Positions 1-5,552 of a DNA stretch of 6,146 nt are shown in pieces. The first letter of the stretch is position 1. Each line of letters starts with the position of its first letter. Made by a program: the position numbers and the translations under genes. The DNA is taken from assembly GCA_015486895.1 (NCBI GenBank), contig WFQT01000521.1, positions 1 to 6,146 on the forward strand. The letters run 5' to 3'. Source of the DNA: Anaerolineae bacterium (GTDB lineage: Bacteria > Chloroflexota > Anaerolineae > JAADDB01). A model generated the notes under the pieces. It did not search any database. It had not been told where the DNA came from and saw only the letters and a program-made list of their open reading frames with translations.

Positions 1-49
1 ATGCAGGCAAGTGTGTGACGGTAGTCATAGAGAGAGGCGGTATCTTCGA

Positions 50-1171
50 TCAACGGGAAAGGACTTCCTCATACACACGGAGCGTCTCATGGAACATGCG
101 ATCCATAGTGAACTCACTCATTGCCTTTTTCTTCCCGGCTTGCCCCATTTGTCTCCTCAACGCCTTATTCTCGAGAAGAGCGACCAAAACCTTTTTCAGT
201 TGAACCGCGTCTTTTCGCCCGACCAGGAAACCGGTTACCCCGTCCTCAACCAGTTCCGGCACACCGCCTGCCCGAGTTGCCACTACAGGCAATCCAGCCA
301 TCATTGACTCAATGATCGTATACGGCAACCCTTCCCAATTCGTGGTCAGCACATAAATGTCAGACCCAAGAAGAATCTCCGGAACATCTGATCGCTCTCC
401 CAACAAGAAAACACGATTCCGCAGATCAGAACTGTTGACCATCTTCTCGACAACTGCATAGTCTTCACCATATCCAACAACAAGTACCCTGCCGAATGGC
501 AATTCTTGCACAGCTTTCAACAGCGTAAGAAGATCCTTTGGAGGGTCCAAACGGCCGACAAAGGTAATAACTACCTCGTGCTCAGAAATCCCCAATTCTC
601 TGCGGACGCCCTCCAACGTACTATGCGCATGCGAAAACAAACTGGGATTAACTCCATTATGAATCATGACCAGCCGGTCCTCTGCTGCGATTCTAAACTG
701 AAGAGCGAGATTGTAATCGTATTGTGACACGCAGATTATTTTCGCCGTGTGAAGAGCAGCGAACCGCTCGATCTGTGCCAATATCCAGCGCTTCCAAAAA
801 GGACGTCCTTCAGAGAAAGCCCAGCCGTGAGCCGTAAATATCACGGGCTGCGACAAGAAACAGCAAGCCAGGCGTGCGGCATAGCCGGCTTTGGTACTGT
901 GAGCATGCACTACATCGGGCTCAAAGTTCCTTATGGCCTGGAACACAGGCCACAAAGTACGGATATCTTTCCATGGCCTAACAGGACGCACAAAGTCGGG
1001 AACAGGAAAAATCTGCACGCCAAGAGCCCTGGCCCCTTCTAACAATCTTGGCTCCGGCGCCGATACCAGGCCGACCTTATGGCCTTGCTCAGTCACATAC
1101 CCCATGAGCTGCAGAACGTGTTGCGGCGCCCCACCGAACCCTGCAGCCGTAACAACATATAGAATTTTCAT
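50..1171 (-). CDS. Glycosyltransferase family 4 (GT-B fold), complete
   Basis: A 373-residue retaining-type glycosyltransferase, predicted to act on the cytoplasmic face of the inner membrane and to move a sugar from a nucleotide-sugar donor to a growing glycan. The N-terminal Rossmann domain has the glycine-rich GFGGAPQH loop (residues 11-18), a HAHSTKAG segment (89-96) and TAHGW (113-117), all typical of GT4 enzymes from polysaccharide clusters. The C-terminal domain has HNGV (171-174), FVGRLDPPKD (204-213) and the EX7E donor-binding motif with E280 and E288, followed by GLPVVATRAGGVPE. Length is normal for the family. The ATG start overlaps the TGA of the preceding ligase gene in an ATGA tetranucleotide. 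I see no Shine-Dalgarno sequence before it, so translation probably depends on coupling to the upstream gene. It is the last recognisable gene of the three-gene operon. Donor and acceptor cannot be told from sequence. Confidence 0.93.
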   Translation of the reverse strand: MKILYVVTAAGFGGAPQHVLQLMGYVTEQGHKVGLVSAPEPRLLEGARALGVQIFPVPDFVRPVRPWKDIRTLWPVFQAIRNFEPDVVHAHSTKAGYAARLACCFLSQPVIFTAHGWAFSEGRPFWKRWILAQIERFAALHTAKIICVSQYDYNLALQFRIAAEDRLVMIHNGVNPSLFSHAHSTLEGVRRELGISEHEVVITFVGRLDPPKDLLTLLKAVQELPFGRVLVVGYGEDYAVVEKMVNSSDLRNRVFLLGERSDVPEILLGSDIYVLTTNWEGLPYTIIESMMAGLPVVATRAGGVPELVEDGVTGFLVGRKDAVQLKKVLVALLENKALRRQMGQAGKKKAMSEFTMDRMFHETLRVYEEVLSR

Positions 1172-2496
1172 TGGGATGGACTAGCTTGTCTTACTAATTG
1201 TCGATAGGCAACAATAAAACCTATAAGGATCCAAAAGTGTCTCCAGTGAAGTGTATCTATGACAAAACTCTCAGCGAGAATCCCAACGAAGGTACTAGCT
1301 AACCAAGTTCCGTCAGTAAACAGCTCCCTATTCCTCTTCTTAAGGGTTATGCGAAGGCACCTCGCTAACACCCATAGCAAGAAACCCAGGGCGAGGAGCA
1401 ACATGATCAGACCTAAGATGCCATTCTCCGCCAGCACGCGAAGATACAAGTTATGAGCCGAAGGCGTGATTGAAATATGACCGGGCAGCATAGCTTCATA
1501 TCGAGAGGAGTAGATCTCGAATTGTCCCGGACCTACACCCCACGGATGATCGCGTGCTAATAGTAGCCCTGCTTGCCAGGCAGCGAAACGACCAAAGAGA
1601 TCATACCGCTGCAGTCCTTGAAAGCGATATAACTGCCCAAAGGCCTTTGCCACGTGAGGAAAAACCGCCAAAAAGGGCCCAATCACTATTATTGAAATAG
1701 CAAGTTTTATACCCTTCCGAGCCCAAAGTGCCACTACCCCGATAACCAAAACACCCGCAGCTATATTTACTAGAGCTCCTCGTGAGAAAGTCAACATAAC
1801 AGCTGATAAAGAAATTGCCAACAGGGCTCCTGTAAAGCTTATAAAGCGTTCCTTTAGAAAGAAAAGTTTGCTTAGTGCAAAGAGTACCCCGGGGACAATA
1901 AACGCCCCAGTCACGTTAGGGTCCTTGAAGAACCCCTTCGGGCGATTGGCATAATACAAGTTCGCGAGATGTCCGTTCCATCCCGCAGTAGCCAATAAAG
2001 CCAGCAGAAGAACAATCGCAGCCGTTATCCACACTCCCAACAGAAAGGCATGCTTGGTTTCGCTCCAGGCGGTGGAGTGCGGAATATTGCTAAAAAGAAA
2101 TGCCAAAGAGATTACATAAGCTGTTGCTCCTGCAAACCATACACCGCGATTCAGAGAGCCCGAGATAGCGATTTGCAGCACATTGAATAGAACAAAAGCT
2201 AACAGTAAATGAAGAGACAAACAAGAGGGCCACCGCAGCTTTCCTGCAAGAAATCGCTTTACCCATACCCAGATAAAAAGAATATCACTTGGGGCAGGTT
2301 CTACTTCCACTCCCCAAAGTAATCCCAGCCCTCCTTGGGTTTCCCGTCGCGTTAAAAGAATCCACAAAAGGGCAAGCCCATAGGCCATAACAAATGCAAT
2401 ATTGGGATATAGCACCATCCCGAACAATGGCACCAAGCTTAAGACCACAAACAAGATACTCGAGATTGAGATGTTTGTTTTGTAAGCTTTTTTCAC
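1168..2496 (-). CDS. O-antigen ligase / O-antigen polymerase (Wzy_C superfamily) membrane protein
   Basis: A polytopic inner-membrane protein of 442 residues with about ten to twelve hydrophobic segments and a long hydrophilic loop around residues 284-350, the layout of the WaaL/Wzy family. Family motifs, numbered from the start chosen here: RPKGFFKDPN (185-194), TFSRGA (236-241), GRFAAW (302-307), DHPWGVGPGQF (316-326), SAHNLYLRVLAENG (346-359) with the conserved periplasmic His348, and a C-terminal HWRHFW (417-422). These enzymes act in the periplasm on undecaprenyl-linked glycans, either transferring them to an acceptor or polymerising repeat units. Sequence alone does not separate the two roles. 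Start choice: a GTG at 2511 gives 447 residues, but the GTG at 2496 forms a GTGA 4-base overlap with the upstream stop and has GGAG nine bases before it, so I prefer 2496. The gene ends in an ATGA overlap with the downstream GT4. Confidence 0.9.
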   Translation of the reverse strand: MKKAYKTNISISSILFVVLSLVPLFGMVLYPNIAFVMAYGLALLWILLTRRETQGGLGLLWGVEVEPAPSDILFIWVWVKRFLAGKLRWPSCLSLHLLLAFVLFNVLQIAISGSLNRGVWFAGATAYVISLAFLFSNIPHSTAWSETKHAFLLGVWITAAIVLLLALLATAGWNGHLANLYYANRPKGFFKDPNVTGAFIVPGVLFALSKLFFLKERFISFTGALLAISLSAVMLTFSRGALVNIAAGVLVIGVVALWARKGIKLAISIIVIGPFLAVFPHVAKAFGQLYRFQGLQRYDLFGRFAAWQAGLLLARDHPWGVGPGQFEIYSSRYEAMLPGHISITPSAHNLYLRVLAENGILGLIMLLLALGFLLWVLARCLRITLKKRNRELFTDGTWLASTFVGILAESFVIDTLHWRHFWILIGFIVAYRQLVRQASPSQ

Positions 2497-3317
2497 TGGA
2501 TAAGTCTCCACAACCTACTCTTAATTACCCGACGAACATGCTTGGCAAACGAGAATAGTATCAGCCCCAAAAGGGGTAGAGGTGGAATCATCCTCTTCCG
2601 GTAAAGTTGCCAGTAGGTGTCTATCTCTCCTCGCTCCATATTCCACAGATGGCCGCTCAACCCTCCAACACCATAAGGGGGTTTATAAAGATAAGCAAGG
2701 GGCAAGTCAATTACCACGCCTTTGTAACCGTTCAGCAAGATCAAGGCCCAAAGCAAATAGTCTTCCGAATATCTCTTAGAGGCCTCAAATTCAAATGGTA
2801 TATCACTCTGCACTATCACCGTGGAGGTATACAGCGGGTTCGATATCAGAAGCTTCCAAGAAGAAAGTGAAACAACTCGATAGTGCTCGGGCGGATCAAA
2901 ATCATCTAATATCTTTCCACCTTGACGAATCCAACGCCATTGGTGGCCAGCGATAACAACCTCGGGATATTGAAGCATATAAGCCATCTGTATCTCGATC
3001 TTTTCTGGATGCCAAGCATTGTCGGCATCCAGAAAAGCCACATAGGGCTGTCGCGCCCGGTTCCACCCAGTATTTCGCGCCGCTCCGGGGCCCCTGTTGT
3101 CACGATGGCACAAGACTTGGATCCAGTCAGCTTCAAACCGCGTTTTGAGGGCTTGGAGGACTTGATATGTCTTATCTGTACTCGCATCGTCAATGAGGAT
3201 AACTTCAGCCGGGCGCCAGCTCTGACGCGCGACCGAAAGAACTGCCCGCTCCACGGTAAGCATACAGTTATAGCATGGAATGATAACACTCACTGGCGCC
3301 AGATTTTCAGTCTGCAT
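2493..3317 (-). CDS. Glycosyltransferase family 2 (GT-A fold), complete
   Basis: An inverting GT-A type glycosyltransferase of 274 residues from the ATG at 3317. It shows VSVIIPCYN at residues 9-17, the IDDASTDKT nucleotide-binding motif (Asp43, Asp44), RGPGAARNTGWN (75-86), the metal-binding LDAD (Asp97-x-Asp99) and a SED motif (184-186) whose Asp186 is the likely catalytic base. The usual third acidic residue after DAD is Asn here (DADN). The C-terminus (about 244-262) is hydrophobic and may touch the membrane. Start choice: the frame is open back to a stop at 3372-3374 and a GTG at 3344 would add nine residues, but only the ATG at 3317 has a weak GGGA five bases upstream and a normal short lead-in to the first strand. 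It is the first gene of the downstream operon, with a candidate promoter just upstream. Sugar specificity is unknown. Confidence 0.9.
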   Translation of the reverse strand: MQTENLAPVSVIIPCYNCMLTVERAVLSVARQSWRPAEVILIDDASTDKTYQVLQALKTRFEADWIQVLCHRDNRGPGAARNTGWNRARQPYVAFLDADNAWHPEKIEIQMAYMLQYPEVVIAGHQWRWIRQGGKILDDFDPPEHYRVVSLSSWKLLISNPLYTSTVIVQSDIPFEFEASKRYSEDYLLWALILLNGYKGVVIDLPLAYLYKPPYGVGGLSGHLWNMERGEIDTYWQLYRKRMIPPLPLLGLILFSFAKHVRRVIKSRLWRLIQ

Positions 3318-3378
3318 GATATTCCCATTTCCCGATCGATCCACGGAAGAAATTCCCCATAGCAGCGACTTCTACCCC

Positions 3379-3407
3379 AATCTAATCCCAGTAATCTTTA
3401 GTGTAAA
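3379..3407 (-). promoter_or_regulatory. Candidate sigma70-type promoter for the GT2-ligase-GT4 operon
   Basis: On the minus strand TTTACA (3407-3402, five of six matches to TTGACA) is followed after exactly 17 bases by TAGATT (3384-3379, four of six matches to TATAAT). Transcription would start near 3372 and give a leader of about 55 bases before the ATG at 3317. It is placed as expected, directly upstream of the first gene after a long non-coding stretch. This is a consensus match by eye only; chance matches of this quality occur in A/T-rich spacers. Confidence 0.4.
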
Positions 3408-3531
3408 GCAAAAGTCTCTAAGGCTTCTCAAAAGACGAGAATACGACACAAAAATCATGCACATTTTCTCATGAAGATGATATTGCATGGGCAAAAGTCT
3501 ATTGTGTGTAGCATAGTAATAAGATAAAGCC

Positions 3532-3557
3532 GTTAGCACGCCTAACGCCCTGCTAAC
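3532..3557. repeat. Cluster of GTTAG/CTAAC elements at one-helical-turn spacing
   Basis: On the plus strand GTTAG begins at 3532 and CTAAC begins at 3542 and again at 3553, spacings of 10 and 11 bases. Two alternative hairpins are possible: CGTTAG (3531-3536) with CTAACG (3542-3547), or GTTAGCA (3532-3538) with TGCTAAC (3551-3557). Three related pentamers on the same helix face could be a protein-binding site, and the competing stems could be an RNA switch. Neither function is shown by sequence alone. Confidence 0.5.
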
Positions 3558-3616
3558 TTCGCGATAAGTCCATAGCCGAACTTCCTAAAAAGTGTTGGGC
3601 TACAGGAATCGCGAAG
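3557..3616. repeat. Sixty-base imperfect inverted repeat (long hairpin)
   Basis: The outer arms CTTCGCGAT (3557-3565) and ATCGCGAAG (3608-3616) are perfect 9-bp complements. Inside, after a three-base bulge, TCC (3569-3571) pairs with GGA (3605-3607), TAGCC (3573-3577) with GGCTA (3598-3602), and AAC (3579-3581) with GTT (3594-3596), leaving an apical loop of about 12 bases. About 20 base pairs form one long rod-like stem. There is no T-tract after either end, so it is not an ordinary intrinsic terminator. It could be a structured RNA element, a REP-like palindrome or a miniature element. Confidence 0.6.
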
Positions 3617-3716
3617 AATACCGAGAAAAAGCAATGTTTTCAAAGGCGAAACCTTGTATAAGCCTAAGTTTGTGGTAAAGTTGTAAGTTATGAAAATGTC
3701 CGTCACGTCATTTCGA

Positions 3717-3743
3717 GCGGAAATAAGAGCCGGAAATTTCCGC
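3717..3743. repeat. Hairpin with internal 12-bp palindrome
   Basis: GCGGAAAT (3717-3724) is a perfect complement of ATTTCCGC (3736-3743) across an 11-base loop. The second arm overlaps a perfect palindrome CGGAAATTTCCG (3731-3742). Two mutually exclusive pairings are therefore possible. The preceding CATTTCGAGCGG resembles, from memory, dispersed intergenic repeats that start with CATTTCGA-like strings in some bacterial genomes; that link is inference. Confidence 0.45.
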
Positions 3744-3835
3744 AGAGCGGTATTTTGACCTAGATTTTGAGAGACTCCTCGTCGTCACGATCCGCGAAAC
3801 GCTATCACTTATTAACGTAATCCATCATCCTAAAC

Positions 3836-3867
3836 CTAACACGGCGCGCAAAAAATCACGCGGTTAG
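3836..3867. repeat. Short interrupted hairpin (CTAAC/GTTAG arms)
   Basis: CTAAC (3836-3840) pairs with GTTAG (3863-3867) and CGCG (3845-3848) pairs with CGCG (3859-3862), with a four-base bulge ACGG on one side and a ten-base A-rich loop. It uses the same pentamer as the cluster at 3532-3557, so the two may belong to one repeat family. Small stems like this can arise by chance. Confidence 0.35.
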
Positions 3868-3971
3868 AAGCCACACCTACATTTACCAAGCCGCCCTCCG
3901 AGAAGCTACGGTAGAAAAGACAGAGCCCACACATCTCTGGCCTAACTTCACTTCTCGAATCCGCTAAAGGG

Positions 3972-4397
3972 CTAACAACAATCCCGAGAGCATGTACAGA
4001 TTGATGGGTTTCCCCACCTAAACCGAACTGGGCTGAATGAACAATGTGAAATCAACGGTAAGTGCGTAAACGCCAAACAGGCGAAGGGGATTACAAAGGG
4101 AATCAGTATGATCACAAGAAATGTGCTCAGTAAGTAGATCGCCAGTGGCAGGGCAATCGGCACCTTGATAGGCGAACCTCCTCAACGAAGCACGGACGAG
4201 AAAACTATCCGCAGCATGACAGAAAATATCGCCAGTTCCATAGCTATGTCAGAAAAGGTAATAGAAACTGCGGGTACTATCAAGCTCAGGAATGAGACGA
4301 GCGACATACTACAAGTTGCGTTAATCAGGTCAAACGAATTAGTGACAATAAGACTGCTGAAAAACCCTCTATTGGGTTCCGTTGTTAGATGAACACA
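3972..4397 (-). pseudogene. Possible decayed membrane-protein gene remnant
   Basis: One minus-strand frame is open from after a TAA at 4398-4400 down to a TAG at 3972, broken only by a TGA at 4182-4184. Both halves translate to strongly hydrophobic peptides: a 41-codon piece from the ATG at 4307 (MSLVSFLSLIVPAVSITF...) and a 63-codon piece containing LPLAIYLLSTFLVIILIPF. A consensus-like GAGGAGG (4183-4177) overlaps the TGA, exactly as at a real gene junction, but the codon at normal spacing is ATC (4169-4167), not ATG. At the CCCC run (4089-4086) adding one base would open another plausible frame reading RLFGVYALTVDFTLFIQP. This pattern suits a gene broken by substitutions and a frameshift. 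It could equally be a chance effect of T-rich sequence. No family recognised. Confidence 0.22.
4360..4378 (-). terminator. Weak intrinsic-terminator-like stem
   Basis: Reading the minus strand, AACCC (4378-4374) and GGGTT (4367-4363) form a five-base-pair stem with a six-base loop. The T-run overlaps the last stem bases and extends to 4360, giving five T in a row. It lies about 160 bases beyond the stop of the GT2 gene at 4538, so it could end that transcript, but the stem is short and the call is weak. Confidence 0.22.
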
Positions 4398-4443
4398 TTA
4401 CCCTATACATAGATTATGATTCCCGTATGTGCGCTAAATGCAA

Positions 4444-4462
4444 GATGATAGCAGCTATCATC
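4444..4462. repeat. Perfect 9-bp dyad with a one-base centre
   Basis: GATGATAGC (4444-4452) and GCTATCATC (4454-4462) are exact inverted copies around a single A. The near-zero loop is unlike a usual terminator stem, although a smaller GATGATA/TATCATC hairpin with a five-base loop could form in RNA. On the minus strand only TT-GCATTT follows, a poor U-tract. It starts 76 bases past the stop codon of the GT2 gene ending at 4538. A dimeric regulator's operator is the simplest reading; a weak terminator is the alternative. Confidence 0.5.
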
Positions 4463-4537
4463 ACTTTATTGAAAGGATCTTTTCAGCATACTCTTAGGAA
4501 AGAAAGACACCGACAACACACCACACACTGAGCGCGT

Positions 4538-5512
4538 CTAATCATATAGTTGGCGTTGCGGACTCTGCGTTAACTGCGCAAACAGATGCAGTCCGCCAAG
4601 CAAGGAAGCCCAGGCATCTCTAAGGTTACCCTTCAGCAGATATTTTAGAGCGCGCAGAGACAGATGAAGCAACATCCTGCGGGCATAATAATCATACGAT
4701 GATCGTTCACCGAGTTGGCCCCAATATCTCGCAGAGACACGATAGACCTCAATGGCCATTTGCGTGTTCTCAGCCTTTGTCTTGGAAGCAGCATGCAGCC
4801 TAAACTGTGCAACATTCTGCTGCAGGAACAACACTGGCAGATTTAGGACGAGAAACCGGCACATTAGGTCGTGATCCATTGCGTATCTCAAGGCAGCATC
4901 AAGTCCCCCCACAATCTCATATGCAAACTTGGGGAAAAACACGCCTGGCTGGTGCCACGAATACAATCGACGCCAAGGAGTAATTAGCGCCCGTAATGTA
5001 AGATTGCATTGCCTGACGACATGCGACGAGTTGGTAAGCTCGTCAAATTCCATAACGTTCCCGGCGATCAGAGCGTGAGGAGCATATCGATGCAAACTTG
5101 CAATAGAACACAAAGATGCAGGTAAGTAAATGTCATCGGAATTCAGCCAGCCCAGCAAAGTCCCTGTTGTTTTGCTGAAACCCTTCTGGAGAGCATCGGC
5201 CTGTCCTCCATCCGACTCGCTCGTCCAATATGCCAGCCACGGCTCATACTTGCGGATGATATCTACGCTGTCATCGGTCGAGCCACCGTCAATGATGATA
5301 TATTCCAGGTTTTGGTATCCCTGAAGTAAAACCGAACGGATTGTTTCTTCGATAAACTGCCCCTGATTATATGACGGCGTGACAATACTCACCCGGGGCC
5401 AAGTGGAGCCGTCGGGCATTGTATCGGGAAGTTGTGGGCTTTCCTCTGTCCACGGCCAGCCAATTTTGTCGGGGGGGGGAGAAGGCAGTTCATCAAGTCG
5501 TGGACAACGCAT
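4538..5512 (-). CDS. Glycosyltransferase family 2, complete, with C9 tract near its start
   Basis: A 324-residue GT-A glycosyltransferase predicted to add a sugar to the lipid-linked glycan in the cytoplasm. It begins with a proline-rich lead-in and GWPWTEESPQLPD (18-30), a prefix I recognise from a common bacterial GT2 subgroup. The catalytic domain follows: VSIVTPSYNQGQFIEETIRS (41-60), IDGGSTD (74-80), GGQADALQKGF (102-112), the metal-site variant WLNSDDIY (122-129), WHQPGVFF (186-193), MDHDLMCRF (212-220) with Asp215 a likely catalytic base, and AQFRLHAASKT (235-245). The region after residue 250 is probably helical. The ATG at 5512 has AGAGGA seven to eight bases upstream, a strong Shine-Dalgarno. 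It lies 40 bases after the upstream GT4 on the same strand, so the two are probably co-transcribed. Codons 12-14 are CCC CCC CCC, a nine-base C run where slippage would inactivate the gene. Sugar specificity is unknown. Confidence 0.93.
   Translation of the reverse strand: MRCPRLDELPSPPPDKIGWPWTEESPQLPDTMPDGSTWPRVSIVTPSYNQGQFIEETIRSVLLQGYQNLEYIIIDGGSTDDSVDIIRKYEPWLAYWTSESDGGQADALQKGFSKTTGTLLGWLNSDDIYLPASLCSIASLHRYAPHALIAGNVMEFDELTNSSHVVRQCNLTLRALITPWRRLYSWHQPGVFFPKFAYEIVGGLDAALRYAMDHDLMCRFLVLNLPVLFLQQNVAQFRLHAASKTKAENTQMAIEVYRVSARYWGQLGERSSYDYYARRMLLHLSLRALKYLLKGNLRDAWASLLGGLHLFAQLTQSPQRQLYD
5471..5479. repeat. Nine-base G/C homopolymer inside the GT2 coding sequence
   Basis: Nine consecutive G on the plus strand are nine C on the coding strand, codons 12-14 of the GT2 gene (three prolines). 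Gain of one C leads to a TAA, and loss of one C to a TGA, each about 25-35 codons further on, before the catalytic motifs are complete. Tracts like this early in surface-glycan genes act as phase-variation switches in several bacteria; whether this one does is inference. Confidence 0.9.
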
Positions 5513-5552
5513 CGCGATTCCTCTTATTACACATCCGATCCTTTATTAACAT

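Larger units (their letters stand above)
3375..4537. other. Long spacer (about 1.2 kb) between two glycosyltransferase genes, no intact gene recognised
   Basis: This stretch separates two same-strand glycosyltransferase genes in a locus that is otherwise tightly packed. All open frames within it are short (under about 80 codons), start poorly and match no family I recognise. The plus-strand frame at 4165-4392 runs against the direction of every real gene and looks like a chance ORF. What can be supported is a set of inverted repeats (3532-3557, 3557-3616, 3717-3743, 3836-3867, 4444-4462), a candidate promoter at the downstream edge and a possible gene remnant at 3972-4397. The spacer could be a deletion or rearrangement scar left when a gene was lost, a regulatory leader, or the remains of a mobile element. 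I see no transposase and no matching terminal repeats. Confidence 0.7.

Noticed and set aside
1..49. Possible start of a further minus-strand gene: ATG at 28-26, or a TTG overlapping the GT4 stop as TTGA.
   Set aside because: Only 9 to about 17 codons are visible, no Shine-Dalgarno stands before either, and the two options are in different frames, so nothing distinguishes a gene from chance.
2922..3362. Plus-strand 146-codon frame opposite the GT2 gene.
   Set aside because: It is a shadow of the strongly supported GT2 gene on the other strand and has no protein-family features.
3437..3470. AAAAT/ATTTT and GAGAA/TTCTC inverted pairs upstream of the candidate promoter, possibly an operator.
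   Set aside because: The arms are only five bases each, A/T-rich and not centred on one another; chance is a sufficient explanation.
3540..3600. Integron attC-like site: GCCTAAC (3540-3546) fits RYYYAAC and GTTGGGC (3594-3600) fits GTTRRRY, 61 bases end to end.
   Set aside because: The inner arms do not pair symmetrically: about nine bases separate the left outer and inner arms and none on the right. The competing 3557-3616 hairpin is much better, and no integrase or cassette array is present.
4351..4367. AGACTGCTGAAAAACCC resembles the ends of some insertion sequences.
   Set aside because: No matching inverted copy, target duplication or transposase frame is visible in the window; the resemblance is from memory only.
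4165..4392. Plus-strand 75-codon frame in the spacer.
   Set aside because: It is antisense to every real gene, has no clear ribosome binding site and shows no recognisable domain; it is most likely chance.
3375..4537. Looked for CRISPR repeats, tRNA-like cloverleaf, known riboswitch or toxin-antitoxin pair in the spacer.
   Set aside because: There are no regularly spaced direct repeats, no cloverleaf with TTCGA-type arm, no riboswitch core I recognise and no paired small genes.
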